Part shown: piece by piece, positions 24,908 through 33,231 of the stretch | Position numbering within the stretch: the first letter of the stretch is position 1 | Layout of the letters: every line of letters starts with the position of its first letter | Assembly (NCBI GenBank): GCA_023395515.1 | Contig: JAEWZB010000039.1 | Span: 1-35,449, forward strand | Length of the DNA stretch: 35,449 bases | Direction of reading: 5' to 3' | Source: Bacillota bacterium | Lineage (GTDB): Bacteria > Bacillota > Syntrophomonadia > Syntrophomonadales > Syntrophomonadaceae | Program-made: the position numbers and the translations under genes | The notes under the pieces: model-generated | Databases searched by the model: none | Told to the model about the DNA's origin: nothing | Seen by the model: the letters and a program-made list of their open reading frames with translations, nothing else

Positions 24908-25777
24908 TCATTCCAATTCTTTAAGTATAAAATTAGGTAAGCTAAAAGATGATAAAAAGATATTTTGATTAATATACTCGGTATCAGGTGAGAGTTTTTG
25001 TAGATTGGCTTTTAGCGGATCATATATAAAGGAAGCTAAGGTAAAGCTCCACATTCCTCCGGGATAACTAGGTACAATGGCTTGGTAAGTTCTAACTATA
25101 GGGAAATATTTTTTCAGTATAGATCTGGTCTTTTTTAATATATCTTTATTAAATATAGGTGACTGACTTTGACATACCATAATACCATCATCTTTCAGAC
25201 AGTTTTTTATATCAACATAAAATTCTTCAGAGAATAAAACTTCGGCAGGTCCAATCGGATCAGAAGAATCAATAATTGCTATATCATAAAGGGCTCGTTT
25301 TTCTTTAACAAATTTAACTCCATCTGCGAAAATAAAATTTACCCTCTTATCAGCCGATACATGGCCCGATACTTTATTTAACCTATTAATACATTCCTCA
25401 ACCACTACTCTATCTATCTCTACCATATCAATTTCTTTTAACTCTTTATATTTAATCAGTTCACGGGCTGCTCCGCAATCTCCACCGCCAATCAGCAAAA
25501 CCTTTTCCGGATTTTCATGAGTTACCACCGGTATATGGGAAATCATTTCGTTATAGATAAATCCATCTAATTCTGTAGTTTGCATGACCCCGTCTAATAC
25601 TAAACAACGTCCGAAATCATAAGAATCAATAATATTGACTTGTTGAAAAAGGGACTCCCGGGTAGAAATGATTTCCTTCACCTTATAGTATAGCTTCATA
25701 TTATCCCGATCATCCTCAACTAACCAGGTCACACCATTAATCTTTTCAAAATATTTAGGTAGAATATTATTTGCCAT
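24908..25777 (-). CDS. speE: spermidine synthase / polyamine aminopropyltransferase
   Basis: 289 aa. The N-terminal beta domain is followed by the Rossmann core with LLIGGGDCGAARE (decarboxy-AdoMet binding), DMVEIDR and the catalytic-aspartate motif DSSDPIGPAE. The enzyme transfers an aminopropyl group to putrescine or a related amine. GGGDCG replaces the commoner GGGDGG. A GGGGGT site precedes the ATG. It is 77 nt upstream of purC on the same strand, and the two may be cotranscribed. No speD or arginine/ornithine decarboxylase gene is in the window. Confidence 0.93.
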   Translation of the reverse strand: MANNILPKYFEKINGVTWLVEDDRDNMKLYYKVKEIISTRESLFQQVNIIDSYDFGRCLVLDGVMQTTELDGFIYNEMISHIPVVTHENPEKVLLIGGGDCGAARELIKYKELKEIDMVEIDRVVVEECINRLNKVSGHVSADKRVNFIFADGVKFVKEKRALYDIAIIDSSDPIGPAEVLFSEEFYVDIKNCLKDDGIMVCQSQSPIFNKDILKKTRSILKKYFPIVRTYQAIVPSYPGGMWSFTLASFIYDPLKANLQKLSPDTEYINQNIFLSSFSLPNFILKELE

Positions 25778-25942
25778 TACATTTACCCCCCATCAGCTTC
25801 CTGGGAGGCTTTTCCACCGCCTTTCCTCTATATTTTTATTATTATATTAGTTTTAAGTCCTATCTAAATATAACATATACATTCAGCCCACCGAGGAAAA
25901 AGGTATAAAATTCGAGTTATTTTACTATTTAAATCCATTCAT

Positions 25943-25988
25943 TATAATCTTTTAATCAACCTTAAAGCAGGAAAAGCTCTTTTCCTGC
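25943..25988 (+). promoter_or_regulatory. possible promoter -10 and leader hairpin of the amino acid ABC operon
   Basis: TATAAT is at 25943-25948, but no convincing -35 lies at the right distance (TTTTAC is the best at 17 nt). Just downstream is a hairpin of GCAGGAAAAG (25967-25976) with CTTTTCCTGC (25978-25987), with no clear T-run. It could stabilise or attenuate the leader. Confidence 0.35.
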
Positions 25989-26051
25989 CGAAACCCTATA
26001 GATATGCTTTTTGTTATTATTAGAAACTACTATGGGAGGGAATTGTTAGTA

Positions 26052-26912
26052 ATGAAAAAGAGTTTAAGATTATTGTTATGTGCAGTTCTGATGCTGGGAC
26101 TGCTAGTTACCGCAGGATGCGGCGGCAACTCTAACCAATCGGGCGGAAATGAAAAGTCAGGTAACGAACAACAACCGGCTGCCGTATTTAAAGTCGGCTT
26201 AGAATGCGGCTATGCCCCTTTTAACTGGACACAGCTAGATGACAGCAATGGTGCGGTTCCTATTCAAGGCACTAAAGAATTTGCCGGTGGCTATGATGTA
26301 GAAATAGCCAAAATAATTGCCCAAGGTCTGGGCCGCGATTTAGTTATCGTGAAAACCTCTTGGGATGGCCTGGTACCATCCGTACAATCTAACACTATCG
26401 ATGCTATTATAGCCGGAATGTCTCCTACGGCCGACCGGAAACTGACTATCGACTTTACGGATAACTATTACAAATCAGATTTAGTCATGGTAGTAAAGAA
26501 AGGTTCTTCCTACGAGAAAGCTACTAGTATTCAAGATTTTTCCGGAGCTAATATTACGGCCCAATTAAATACTTTCCATTACACAGTTATCGATCAAATC
26601 AACGGTGTCAATAAAAAGCAGGCTATGGAAGACTTTCCCGCTATGCGCGTAGCTTTAGAAGCTGGTATTATTGATGGGTACGTATCAGAAAGACCGGAAG
26701 GAGTTTCTGCTTCTGCTGCTAATCCCAATTTCGCTATGGTTGAATTTACAGAAGGCTTTGTAGCATCTGATGATGATGTAGCTATAGCAGTAGGCATGAA
26801 AAAGGGTAATCCTGATCTGGAAAAAATTAATCAAATTATAGCTGGTATTTCTGATGAACAAAGAAAATCCTTAATGGATAATGCTATAAAAATACAGCCA
26901 TCAGCAGAATAA
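26052..26912 (+). CDS. polar amino acid ABC transporter substrate-binding lipoprotein
   Basis: About 286 aa. The real start is the ATG at 26052 (MKKSLRLLL), which follows GGGAGGG; a longer in-frame start at 26004 lacks a ribosome site. A lipobox (VTAGC) marks lipidation. The SBP_bac_3 fold is recognised by GYAPFNW, GYDVEIAKIIAQGLG and AIIAGMSPTADRKLTIDFTD. This family binds glutamine, glutamate, arginine, histidine or cystine. It is first in an operon with a permease and an ATPase. Which amino acid it binds cannot be read from the sequence. Confidence 0.94.
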   Translation: MKKSLRLLLCAVLMLGLLVTAGCGGNSNQSGGNEKSGNEQQPAAVFKVGLECGYAPFNWTQLDDSNGAVPIQGTKEFAGGYDVEIAKIIAQGLGRDLVIVKTSWDGLVPSVQSNTIDAIIAGMSPTADRKLTIDFTDNYYKSDLVMVVKKGSSYEKATSIQDFSGANITAQLNTFHYTVIDQINGVNKKQAMEDFPAMRVALEAGIIDGYVSERPEGVSASAANPNFAMVEFTEGFVASDDDVAIAVGMKKGNPDLEKINQIIAGISDEQRKSLMDNAIKIQPSAE

Positions 26913-26943
26913 ACATCGCAGCTTATAAGGAGTGACTTAAATA

Positions 26944-27726
26944 ATGTCCGCAGATGCTTCATTTTTTGCCTGGGTTTCTTTCATATGGCAACAAAACTGG
27001 CCCCTTTTTTTAAGAGGGGCTGGTAATACCCTTTTAATTGCACTGACAGGTACAATTATAGGTTTTGCTATAGGTGTCATAATTGGCGTAATTCGTACCA
27101 TTCCTATTGAACATAATACTAATTGGCTGAAAAAATACTTTTTAAAGCTAGTTGATTTTTTACTGCTCGCTTATATTGAAATTTTCCGCGGCACCCCCAT
27201 GATGGTACAAGCTATGGTTTTATTTTATGGAACTGCCATAGTTTTTAACATTCATCTGCCTCTAATAACTGCGGGTATATTTATAGTCTCTATCAATACC
27301 GGAGCCTATATGGCAGAAATCGTCAGAGGTGGTATATTATCAATTGACCAAGGGCAATTTGAAGCGGCTCATGCTATAGGTATGACTCATTCTCAAACTA
27401 TGGCCAGTATTATATTGCCGCAAGCCATACGTAATATATTGCCGGCCACCAGTAATGAGTTTGTTATTAATATTAAAGATACTGCCGTCTTAAGTATTAT
27501 TTCCATATCCGAGCTTTTCTTCATGTCCAAGTCGGCAGCCGGGGTTAATTTCCGCTATTTTGAAACCTTCTTAATTACCTCTATAGTCTACTTTATTATG
27601 ACCTTTACCGTTACCCGTATTCTGCGCTGGATAGAAATAAAGATGGATGGTCCGTCCGTCTATACCATACACGGCTCCCAGACTGTACCGGAAGCGCAAT
27701 TTCGTATTGTAGACGGAGGTAAGTAA
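26944..27726 (+). CDS. polar amino acid ABC transporter permease
   Basis: 260 aa of the HisM/GlnP type. The conserved inner-membrane coupling motif appears as EAAHAIGMTHSQTMASIILPQAIR, matching the EAA---G loop that docks on the ATPase. At least five hydrophobic helices are visible, with the EIFRGTPMMVQ segment typical of amino acid permeases. An AAGGAG site precedes the start, and it ends 2 nt before the ATPase gene. It forms the membrane channel of the importer. Confidence 0.95.
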   Translation: MSADASFFAWVSFIWQQNWPLFLRGAGNTLLIALTGTIIGFAIGVIIGVIRTIPIEHNTNWLKKYFLKLVDFLLLAYIEIFRGTPMMVQAMVLFYGTAIVFNIHLPLITAGIFIVSINTGAYMAEIVRGGILSIDQGQFEAAHAIGMTHSQTMASIILPQAIRNILPATSNEFVINIKDTAVLSIISISELFFMSKSAAGVNFRYFETFLITSIVYFIMTFTVTRILRWIEIKMDGPSVYTIHGSQTVPEAQFRIVDGGK

Positions 27727-27728
27727 TA

Positions 27729-28466
27729 ATGAATAAAATTATCCAAGTTAATCATTTAAGCAAAAAATTTGGAGCTAATGAAGTTCTAAAAGATATTAAG
27801 TTTTCGGTCAGTAAAGGTGAAGTCGTCTGTATAATCGGAGCCAGTGGTTCGGGAAAATCCACTCTGCTACGCTGTCTTAATTTACTGGAATACCCCACTA
27901 GCGGGGAAATATTATACCATGGGCAAAATATTTTAGAACATAACATGACTACTGCGGTTTACCGGGCTAAAATGGGTATGGTTTTCCAGCAGTTTAACCT
28001 TTTTAATAACCTGACTGTACTGGACAATTGTATAGTCGGGCAAGTAAAAGTCTTAAAAAAGGATAGAGAAGCAGCTAAAAAAACTGCTATGCAATACTTA
28101 GAACTAGTCGGCATGTCTCAGTTTATTAATGCCAAGCCTAGCCAGATTTCCGGCGGACAAAAGCAAAGGGTGGCTATAGCCCGAGCTCTGTCCATGGAAC
28201 CTGAAGCCTTGCTATTTGACGAGCCTACCAGTGCCCTGGACCCGGAAATGGTCGGTGAAGTACTTAAGGTTATGAAAACTTTAGCTAAAAGCGGACTGAC
28301 CATGTTGGTAGTTACTCATGAAATGGGCTTTGCCCGTGATGTTGCTAACCGGGTAGTATTTATGGATGAGGGAGTTATTGCCGAAGAAGATGTCCCGGAA
28401 GTCATCTTTAATAACCCTAAAAATGAAAGAACCCGGACCTTTTTAAAAAGGATTTTGGAAGATTAA
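27729..28466 (+). CDS. polar amino acid ABC transporter ATP-binding protein
   Basis: 245 aa, GlnQ/HisP type. Walker A GASGSGKST lies at 37-45, the Q-loop is FQQFNLFNN, the signature SGGQKQR, Walker B LLFDEPTSALDP and the switch histidine VVTHEMGFA. It energises the upstream permease. A GGAGGTAAGTAATA leader gives a good ribosome site inside the permease end. It is last in the operon, followed by a G/C-rich hairpin. Confidence 0.96.
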   Translation: MNKIIQVNHLSKKFGANEVLKDIKFSVSKGEVVCIIGASGSGKSTLLRCLNLLEYPTSGEILYHGQNILEHNMTTAVYRAKMGMVFQQFNLFNNLTVLDNCIVGQVKVLKKDREAAKKTAMQYLELVGMSQFINAKPSQISGGQKQRVAIARALSMEPEALLFDEPTSALDPEMVGEVLKVMKTLAKSGLTMLVVTHEMGFARDVANRVVFMDEGVIAEEDVPEVIFNNPKNERTRTFLKRILED

Positions 28467-28483
28467 TATAGAGCGGATAGAAC

Positions 28484-28509
28484 AGGGGGCGGTACAGAAA
28501 CCGCCCCCT
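28484..28509 (+). terminator. hairpin after the amino acid transporter operon
   Basis: AGGGGGCGGT (28484-28493) pairs with ACCGCCCCCT (28500-28509), a 10-bp stem with a 6-nt loop. It is only weakly followed by T residues, so a terminator role is likely but not certain. It lies between converging genes. Confidence 0.7.
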
Positions 28510-28521
28510 ACGTTTCACACC

Positions 28522-29292
28522 TTACTCATTACTTTCCACATCATAGTGAACTTCTTGCCATTTATCCGGTTGTTGGTTTATAAAAGTACGCTCCCGGAAC
28601 TGAATATTATTATGGTAATCAACTAATATAACCGTAGATAAACGGGTTCCATAATTAGGGCTGCTAACAAATGCGGGAGCCAGCATTCTTTCCATCTCCA
28701 GACTAACCCCTGTCGAGGGCAAATCTTTATCCTCGGCCTGTTCCTGGTCACCCATCATGGCAAATAAAGCATCAGCATTAATAATATCTCTTTGCAATAT
28801 CCTCTCGAGATTTTTAATACCCTTCTTCACCTTAGGCCAAGGTTCATTTAGCAAGCCATTACTTAGTCCATGTACCCCCGCCGGAACTTCACGAATTAGC
28901 TGCTCCCGGTTAGAATAATAAAATAATGATTCCCGGTTGCTCAGTAATAAATTAAAACCATTATATTGGGTCCCGCCCTCATCTAAATTAGTCAGATAAC
29001 TTTCCGGTTCCACATTACTCTTGAGATAGTTTTGCACCAGATACCCCCGGGAAGGTCGTTCCGGTTTATGACTAGCCGGGTCCCGGTAATTAGTTAAAGC
29101 CGCGAAGCGTCCTTTAGTAGTAACTCCCATCCAGGTACCGCCTTCTTGTAAATCCCGTCCCGCTATAATATCAGGATTATCCTGCCAGTATTCGGCCGGT
29201 AAAGTAGGACGCTCATAAAATTCATCCCGGTTAGCAGCTACTATTAATTTATATTGTGGATGATAATTATAGGCAAATAATATCAGGCACAT
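28522..29292 (-). CDS. NRDE (TANGO2-like) family protein
   Basis: 256 aa. The N-terminus begins MCLILFAYNYHP and contains the family-naming NRDE motif (AANRDEFYERPT), with Cys2 as possible N-terminal nucleophile and the GGTWMGV segment later. Members are related in fold to Ntn hydrolases, and eukaryotic TANGO2 is linked to heme or lipid handling; the bacterial role is unclear. A GGAGGAG site precedes the ATG. It stands alone between a transporter terminator and the inverted-repeat element. Confidence 0.9.
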   Translation of the reverse strand: MCLILFAYNYHPQYKLIVAANRDEFYERPTLPAEYWQDNPDIIAGRDLQEGGTWMGVTTKGRFAALTNYRDPASHKPERPSRGYLVQNYLKSNVEPESYLTNLDEGGTQYNGFNLLLSNRESLFYYSNREQLIREVPAGVHGLSNGLLNEPWPKVKKGIKNLERILQRDIINADALFAMMGDQEQAEDKDLPSTGVSLEMERMLAPAFVSSPNYGTRLSTVILVDYHNNIQFRERTFINQQPDKWQEVHYDVESNE

Positions 29293-29347
29293 AACGGCTC
29301 CTCCTAGTTAATTTGTAATTCCAATGCGAAAACCTCAAATCAATCAT

Positions 29348-29554
29348 GTTGAATGTATAAATATGTAGGAGCCATTGGACGCAGCATGGAGATACACCCT
29401 GCGAAGGCGAAAGAAGAAAGGGGGCGAGCCTTACGGACGAGGCTCGAACGACTTTGAACTAGGACGGTGAATAGGAGTGTACCCCTTTCTTCTTGAGCCA
29501 AGCAGTTGGTGTATCCCATGCGAAGTCCGGCGACGAAATATTTATACATTCAAC
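29348..29554. repeat. 207-nt long inverted-repeat element (MITE-like)
   Basis: Perfect 17-bp ends (GTTGAATGTATAAATAT at 29348-29364, complement at 29538-29554) close a longer imperfect palindrome. Internal matched blocks include GATACACC with GGTGTATC and AAGAAAGGGG with CCCCTTTCTT. A central CGAGCC/GGCTCG hairpin forms the tip. It is G/C-richer than its surroundings and holds no convincing gene (a 69-codon reading frame is a shadow). It fills almost the entire 300-nt gap between two genes. The most likely explanation is a non-autonomous mobile element or a structured RNA; only one copy is in this window. Confidence 0.8.
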
Positions 29555-29593
29555 TAACGAATAATTGCTCTTCGCAGTATAATCAATTCTTAA

Positions 29594-31201
29594 TTATGGA
29601 GCATATTTCCCCATAATCTTTTCCGCAGTTTTAACTCCGTCAACAGCCGATGACATTATCCCACCGGCATAACCGGCCCCTTCTCCCACCGGATATAACC
29701 CGCGAATGTTTGATTGTGCCTCCTCATCCCGGTTTATTCTTACCGGTGAAGAACTCCGGGTCTCTACCCCGGTTATAATACTATCCGGCCGGGCAAATCC
29801 TTTAATTCTACGGTCAAAATATACTATAGCTTCTTTAAGGGTATCTATAACATAAGGAGGTAAACAGTCCTTCAACTCGGCGAAATTTACCCCTGGCCTA
29901 TAGGTAGGTTGCACACTTCCCCACTTGGTAGTAGGCCTATCAGCGAGAAAATCACCAGTTAATTGCACCGGGGCTTGATAATTGGCCCCCCCTATCTGAT
30001 AAGCCAGACTTTCCCACTTTCTTTGAAACTCCACTCCGGCTAAAGGATGTTCACTTTCATAATCATCAGGTTTAACTCCTATTAATAGGGCGGCATTGGC
30101 GTTAGTACCGTCCCGCTTAGACTCACTCATGCCGTTAGTAACCAGACAGTGTTCTTCTGAGGCAGCCGCCACTACATATCCTCCCGGACACATACAAAAA
30201 GTATAAGCAGATCTCCCGGTATTGGAGTGATAAGCCAGTTTATAATCAGCAGCTTCCAGAGCCGGATGTAAAGAAGCATTACCATATTGAGCTTTATTAA
30301 TTAATTCCTGGGGATGTTCAATCCTCACCCCGATGGAAAAGGCTTTCTGACTCATTTCTACTCCCCGGCGGTGTAATACGGCATAAGTATCTCTGGCACT
30401 ATGACCTATGGCCAGAACAATAATATGGGAGTAGAGTTCCTCTTCATCATTAATAATAACCCCGTCTATATTTCTATCTCTAATTATAAAATCGGTTACT
30501 TTACTATTAAACTTTACTTCTCCGCCGTAAGTGATAATCTCTTGTCTTATATTTTTAACTACGGTTTTAAGTATGTCAGTTCCAATATGGGGCTTGCTCT
30601 TATACAATATTTCGGGAGGCGCCCCTGCTTGGATAAATTCTTCTAAAATGGTGCGGCACCTTTTATCGTTTATTAAGGTAGTCAGCTTGCCATCGGAAAA
30701 AGTACCGGCCCCGCCTTCGCCAAACTGCACATTGCTTTCCCGGTCCAAAAGGCCTTGCTCCCAAAACTTATTGACCTTAACGGTTCTGGTTTCTACATCC
30801 TCTCCCCGCTCCAGGATGATAGGTCTATAGCCATTTTTAGCTAACATAAGTCCGGCAAAAAGGCCGGCCGGACCCATACCAATTATTACCGGTCGGGCCG
30901 ACATAGGTTCAGTTCCTAATGGTACATTTTTATAAGACAGGTCAGGAGTCAAGCTTACCCCTTTAGCATTAGATTTATTAATTATTAGCTTTTCATTAGT
31001 AACTTCAACATCTACGGTATAAACAAAATGTATAGCTTCTTTTTTTCTGGCATCCAGGGATTTCTTAAATATAGTAAAATCCACTAGTTCACTGGCCTTT
31101 ATTTTAAGCTGGGCCAGAATCATACTCTGCAAAGCCTGTCTTTCCATATCAGCACTAAGCACTTTATTTATTTCAATTTTAAGCTCGGCTAGCCTAACCA
31201 T
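29594..31201 (-). CDS. FAD-dependent oxidoreductase (COG2509-like)
   Basis: 535 aa. A FAD-binding Rossmann motif PVIIGMGPAGLFAGLMLA begins near 104, after an N-terminal domain of about 100 residues that may be ferredoxin-like. VQFGEGGAGTFSDGKLTT is a family marker, and the C-terminal GLYPVGEGAGYAGGIMSSAVDG closes the FAD site. Such proteins are widespread in Firmicutes as uncharacterised FAD-dependent dehydrogenases, with no proven substrate. AGGAGGT precedes the ATG. It lies 24 nt after another flavoprotein gene on the same strand, suggesting an operon. Confidence 0.92.
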   Translation of the reverse strand: MVRLAELKIEINKVLSADMERQALQSMILAQLKIKASELVDFTIFKKSLDARKKEAIHFVYTVDVEVTNEKLIINKSNAKGVSLTPDLSYKNVPLGTEPMSARPVIIGMGPAGLFAGLMLAKNGYRPIILERGEDVETRTVKVNKFWEQGLLDRESNVQFGEGGAGTFSDGKLTTLINDKRCRTILEEFIQAGAPPEILYKSKPHIGTDILKTVVKNIRQEIITYGGEVKFNSKVTDFIIRDRNIDGVIINDEEELYSHIIVLAIGHSARDTYAVLHRRGVEMSQKAFSIGVRIEHPQELINKAQYGNASLHPALEAADYKLAYHSNTGRSAYTFCMCPGGYVVAAASEEHCLVTNGMSESKRDGTNANAALLIGVKPDDYESEHPLAGVEFQRKWESLAYQIGGANYQAPVQLTGDFLADRPTTKWGSVQPTYRPGVNFAELKDCLPPYVIDTLKEAIVYFDRRIKGFARPDSIITGVETRSSSPVRINRDEEAQSNIRGLYPVGEGAGYAGGIMSSAVDGVKTAEKIMGKYAP

Positions 31202-31225
31202 ATAAACCTCCTGAATTATGGATAA

Positions 31226-32464
31226 TTATAGAGCCGCATTTTGCCCGGCTATAAATCCTGATGACCAAGCCCATTGCAGATTAAACCCTCCGCATTGTCC
31301 ATCTATATCAAGTATCTCCCCGGCCAAAAATAAGCCTTTAACTAATTTAGATTCCATGGTATCAGGATATACCTCTTTAGTAGCAATGCCGCCGGCGGTT
31401 ACTTGCGCACTGGGCCAGCTTTTAGTTCCTCTGATTTTAAATCTCCAGTCAGTTAAAATATTCAGCAAAGCTTCCCTATCTTTAGCGGCTAAAGATACCG
31501 CCGGTTGTTTAATATCCTTTATCCCGGCCGCATCTAATACTACCGGTATCAGCCTTTTATTAATAAGACCTACCATACTAAAATCAAGGGGTTTTTTCCC
31601 ACTCATTTGCCCGCGTTTTTTAAGCAGCTTATTTAATTCTTCCGGTAACACCATATCCATCATATTTAGCTTTAAGTAAGCTTCCTGCCCTTCACTCAGA
31701 AGTTTTCCCGCTATGCGGCTAAGCTGTAAAATAGGCGGACCTGATACTCCATAATTGCCGAAAAGAATATCGCCCCGCTCCCTGAGCAGGGAAGTATTAT
31801 TATGGATAACTTCAGCGGTCCCCACTAGTTTAACTCCTTCAATACGTTTAAAAAAAGATCCTTCTAACATTAATTGGACTAAAGCAGGAAAAACCTCGGT
31901 AATACTATGACCTAATTTAGCTGCTAAATTATAGCCATTACCATCTGACCCGCTGGCCGGCATAGCTTTACCGCCGGTAGTAATAATCACCCGGTCCCCT
32001 TTATATAAGGTTCCGTCCTCCAGCTCCATTAAAAATTTATCATTTGACTTAGTGATGTCCTTTACATAGGCATCACAAATAATATTAACTCCCAATTCAT
32101 TTAATTCATATAAGAGGACATCAAGAATACTGGAAGCCTGATCAGACATGGGAAAGACCTTGCCAAACTCCTCTACTTTATGAGCAATACCCAGCTTGGC
32201 AAAGAATTTAATAGTATCTTCTATAGTAAACTGGGCTAAAACATTATCAGCAAACTGCGGATTGCCGCCATAATAATAGGAAACATCAGTATTTATATTA
32301 GTAAAATTACATCTTCCATTTCCGGTGGCCAGTATTTTCTTGCCTATGCGGGGATTTCTCTCCAATATGGTTACATCCGCCCCTAATCTTTTAGCAGAAA
32401 TAGCAGCTACTATTCCGGCTGCTCCTCCCCCTACCACAATAACCTGTTGCTTTTGTTTGTCCAT
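31226..32464 (-). CDS. BaiN/HI0933-family flavoprotein (NAD(P)/FAD-dependent oxidoreductase)
   Basis: About 412 aa from the ATG at 32462-32464 (MDKQKQQVIVVGGGAAG); an upstream TTG would add 19 charged residues with no good ribosome site. The FAD motif GGGAAGIVAAISAKRLG lies near the N-terminus, and GNGRCNFTN plus QVTAGGIATKEVYPDTMESK are hallmarks of the HI0933/YhiN family. The C-terminal GQCGGFNLQWAWSSGFIAGQ is also conserved. Some members (BaiN) reduce bile acid intermediates, but most have no known role. It forms a pair with the following FAD protein; electron partners unknown. Confidence 0.93.
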   Translation of the reverse strand: MDKQKQQVIVVGGGAAGIVAAISAKRLGADVTILERNPRIGKKILATGNGRCNFTNINTDVSYYYGGNPQFADNVLAQFTIEDTIKFFAKLGIAHKVEEFGKVFPMSDQASSILDVLLYELNELGVNIICDAYVKDITKSNDKFLMELEDGTLYKGDRVIITTGGKAMPASGSDGNGYNLAAKLGHSITEVFPALVQLMLEGSFFKRIEGVKLVGTAEVIHNNTSLLRERGDILFGNYGVSGPPILQLSRIAGKLLSEGQEAYLKLNMMDMVLPEELNKLLKKRGQMSGKKPLDFSMVGLINKRLIPVVLDAAGIKDIKQPAVSLAAKDREALLNILTDWRFKIRGTKSWPSAQVTAGGIATKEVYPDTMESKLVKGLFLAGEILDIDGQCGGFNLQWAWSSGFIAGQNAAL

Positions 32465-32576
32465 AATTTCTACCCCTGTATTTATTTGCTTTATCTTACC
32501 ATCATCTTCCCCTTTTCGCAAAACCGCCGCATGCCTTTACTGATGGGAAATAGCTGGTGGTGCTGGCCCGAATATA

Positions 32577-32632
32577 TAGTCCCAGCCCTAAAATAATGCC
32601 TAATCTTAGGCATTATTTTAGGGCTGGGACTA
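32577..32632. repeat. 27-bp perfect palindrome with 2-nt loop
   Basis: 32577-32603 is the exact complement of 32606-32632, a near-perfect cruciform or RNA hairpin of 27 bp. A second, outer inverted match (AATATATAGTC at 32571-32581 with GACTATATATT at 32640-32650) competes for the base. It lies after the hemerythrin gene on the minus strand. No T-run follows, so it may be a transposon scar, an mRNA 3' protector or a DNA-level element. Confidence 0.8.
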
Positions 32633-32662
32633 TTTCAATGACTATATATTTTAAGCTATATT

Positions 32663-33208
32663 CTACCCTTGATATTTGTTTTGGAGATTATGCAAAAGTT
32701 CATGGAATTTCTCATGAGTTTCTAACCCCATTACTTGTTGTTCAAACTCCTGAAATTTGAGCATTAATTCTTTTTGTTTATCAATGGGCAACATTTTATC
32801 CCCTAAAGGAAATAAAACTTTATTTTCCTTATTAATATGGGCCCTCAGCAAAGTAATATAGCGGCCAGCCGCTTGAATAAAGTTATTTTCTAGTAAATTA
32901 CCCTCCTGAATAGATGCTGCCATTTCTCCAATATATTTTCTGCCTTCATTATGTTCAATTAACATCTGACCAATAGGTCCTCTTTCATTAGGAATACCAA
33001 CTTCTTCCATAGCCGGAAACAATAAATCTTCTTCTTTGCCATGATGGCATTTATCAGCAAATACCCGTAAAAAGCCAAGCATTTCCTCAATATCATTAAT
33101 TTCTACTAGTTTGGCCTCCTGAATCATATTAGTCATTTGTTCCAGAATGTTTAGCCCTAAAAGTATAGCCTCATGTTCGTTCACTAATTCTTGGCTTGGA
33201 TATTTCAT
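32663..33208 (-). CDS. hemerythrin HHE domain protein
   Basis: 181 aa with iron-ligand residues of a HHE four-helix bundle: His12 (NEHEAI), His56/Glu60 (KCHHGKEEDLLFP), His86 (LIEHNEGR) and His124/Glu128 (RAHINKENKVLFP). This set supports a di-iron centre that binds O2 or nitric oxide, or serves as an iron/oxygen sensor in anaerobes. The KCHHGKEE region is characteristic of hemerythrin-like regulators. GGAGGGG precedes the ATG. It is on the same strand as, and just after, the acyl-CoA synthetase, 23 nt away, so they may be cotranscribed. Confidence 0.9.
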   Translation of the reverse strand: MKYPSQELVNEHEAILLGLNILEQMTNMIQEAKLVEINDIEEMLGFLRVFADKCHHGKEEDLLFPAMEEVGIPNERGPIGQMLIEHNEGRKYIGEMAASIQEGNLLENNFIQAAGRYITLLRAHINKENKVLFPLGDKMLPIDKQKELMLKFQEFEQQVMGLETHEKFHELLHNLQNKYQG

Positions 33209-33231
33209 GTTCTTACCCCTCCTAATATGAT

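Noticed and set aside
29340..29549. 69-codon reading frame in the inverted-repeat element
   Set aside because: Its span coincides with the palindrome and its composition follows the repeat; no ribosome site or family resemblance.
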